This document shows positions 12,880-12,937 of a stretch of 12,937 nt of DNA, piece by piece. The stretch comes from Candidatus Colwellbacteria bacterium RIFCSPLOWO2_02_FULL_44_20b (GTDB lineage: Bacteria; Patescibacteriota; Minisyncoccia; UBA6257; Colwellbacteraceae). Below the pieces are notes generated by a model. The model saw only the letters and a list, made by a program, of their open reading frames with translations. It was not told the DNA's origin and searched no databases. A program made the translations under genes and the position numbers. The stretch spans positions 1 to 12,937 of the forward strand of contig MHIZ01000004.1 in the NCBI GenBank assembly GCA_001817765.1, written 5' to 3'. Each line of letters opens with the position of its first letter. The stretch's first letter is position 1.

Positions 12880-12937
12880 AATATGACGAAGAAGGCAGGT
12901 AAGACGGCTGCTCTAACCGCTGAGCTACATGCGCTCT

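Larger units (their letters stand above)
12719..12934 (-). tRNA. tRNA-Ile-like gene interrupted twice, with another tRNA inside
   Basis: Three segments read on the minus strand combine into one tRNA: 12934-12900 (acceptor GCGCATG, D arm, anticodon stem GCCGT and loop bases CTTA), 12786-12769 (loop TAA, stem GCGGC, variable AGGTC, T-stem CCTGG) and 12738-12719 (T-loop TTCGAAC, T-stem CCAGG, acceptor CATGCGC, discriminator A). Joined, they give exactly 73 nt with perfect acceptor and T stems and loop CTTATAA (anticodon UAU, isoleucine). Interruption 1 (12787-12899, 113 nt) contains a whole tRNA-Ile with 20 nt on each side; interruption 2 is 30 nt (12739-12768). The anticodon depends on the exact splice points. 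Whether it is spliced, processed otherwise or a pseudogene is unknown. Bases 8-48 of the joined form equal the inner tRNA. Confidence 0.6.

Noticed and set aside
12787..12899. Group I intron in the outer tRNA
   Set aside because: Apart from the 73-nt inner tRNA only 40 nt remain, too little for a group I catalytic core, and no homing endonuclease is present.

Overview
The window looks like a piece of a small-genome bacterium of the Candidate Phyla Radiation (Patescibacteria, probably Parcubacteria-like). The grounds are a compact gene cluster with almost no Shine-Dalgarno sequences, a DNA polymerase I without a proofreading domain, a short DNA polymerase III delta subunit, tRNA genes without encoded CCA ends, and anonymous secreted proteins. 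TGA ends real genes here, so the recoded Gracilibacteria/SR1 genetic code does not apply. The lineage call is an inference from gene style, not from a marker gene.

Positions 1-5054 (+) form a tightly packed DNA maintenance cluster. It holds the 5'-nuclease part of DNA polymerase I (cut by the window edge), the polymerase part as a separate reading frame directly after a TAA, a membrane sensor histidine kinase, the repair glycosylase MutM and the clamp-loader subunit HolA. Gaps are 0-7 nt, and holA overlaps mutM by ATGA. On the opposite strand lie rpsT (ribosomal protein S20), whose 3' end overlaps the holA coding end by 37 nt, and yraN (UPF0102 nuclease-like).

Positions 5789-6374 hold no gene but carry a dense cluster of palindromes identical to the ParB-binding site parS: four perfect 16-mers and one with a single mismatch within about 400 bp. 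Half-sites and a second repeat family lie between them. This looks like a chromosomal centromere. No parA, parB or dnaA is in the window.

After a tRNA-Val(UAC) with its own terminator and promoter come secreted or membrane proteins. These are a 1002-residue exported LCAT/PGAP1-like lipase with duplicated N-terminal beta domains, a four-helix membrane protein, a convergent exported (alpha/alpha)-barrel glycosidase-like protein, and a small cysteine-rich exported protein. A nucleoside 2-deoxyribosyltransferase-like protein follows on the minus strand. Rho-independent terminators separate the convergent pairs.

The right end (12565-12937) is the most unusual part. On the minus strand a complete tRNA-Ile(UAU) lies inside the anticodon loop of a second tRNA-Ile-like gene. 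That outer gene is also interrupted by 30 nt at the start of its T-loop. Removing both interruptions leaves a canonical 73-nt cloverleaf with perfectly paired acceptor and T stems. Three degenerate 26-bp tandem repeats lie next to it.
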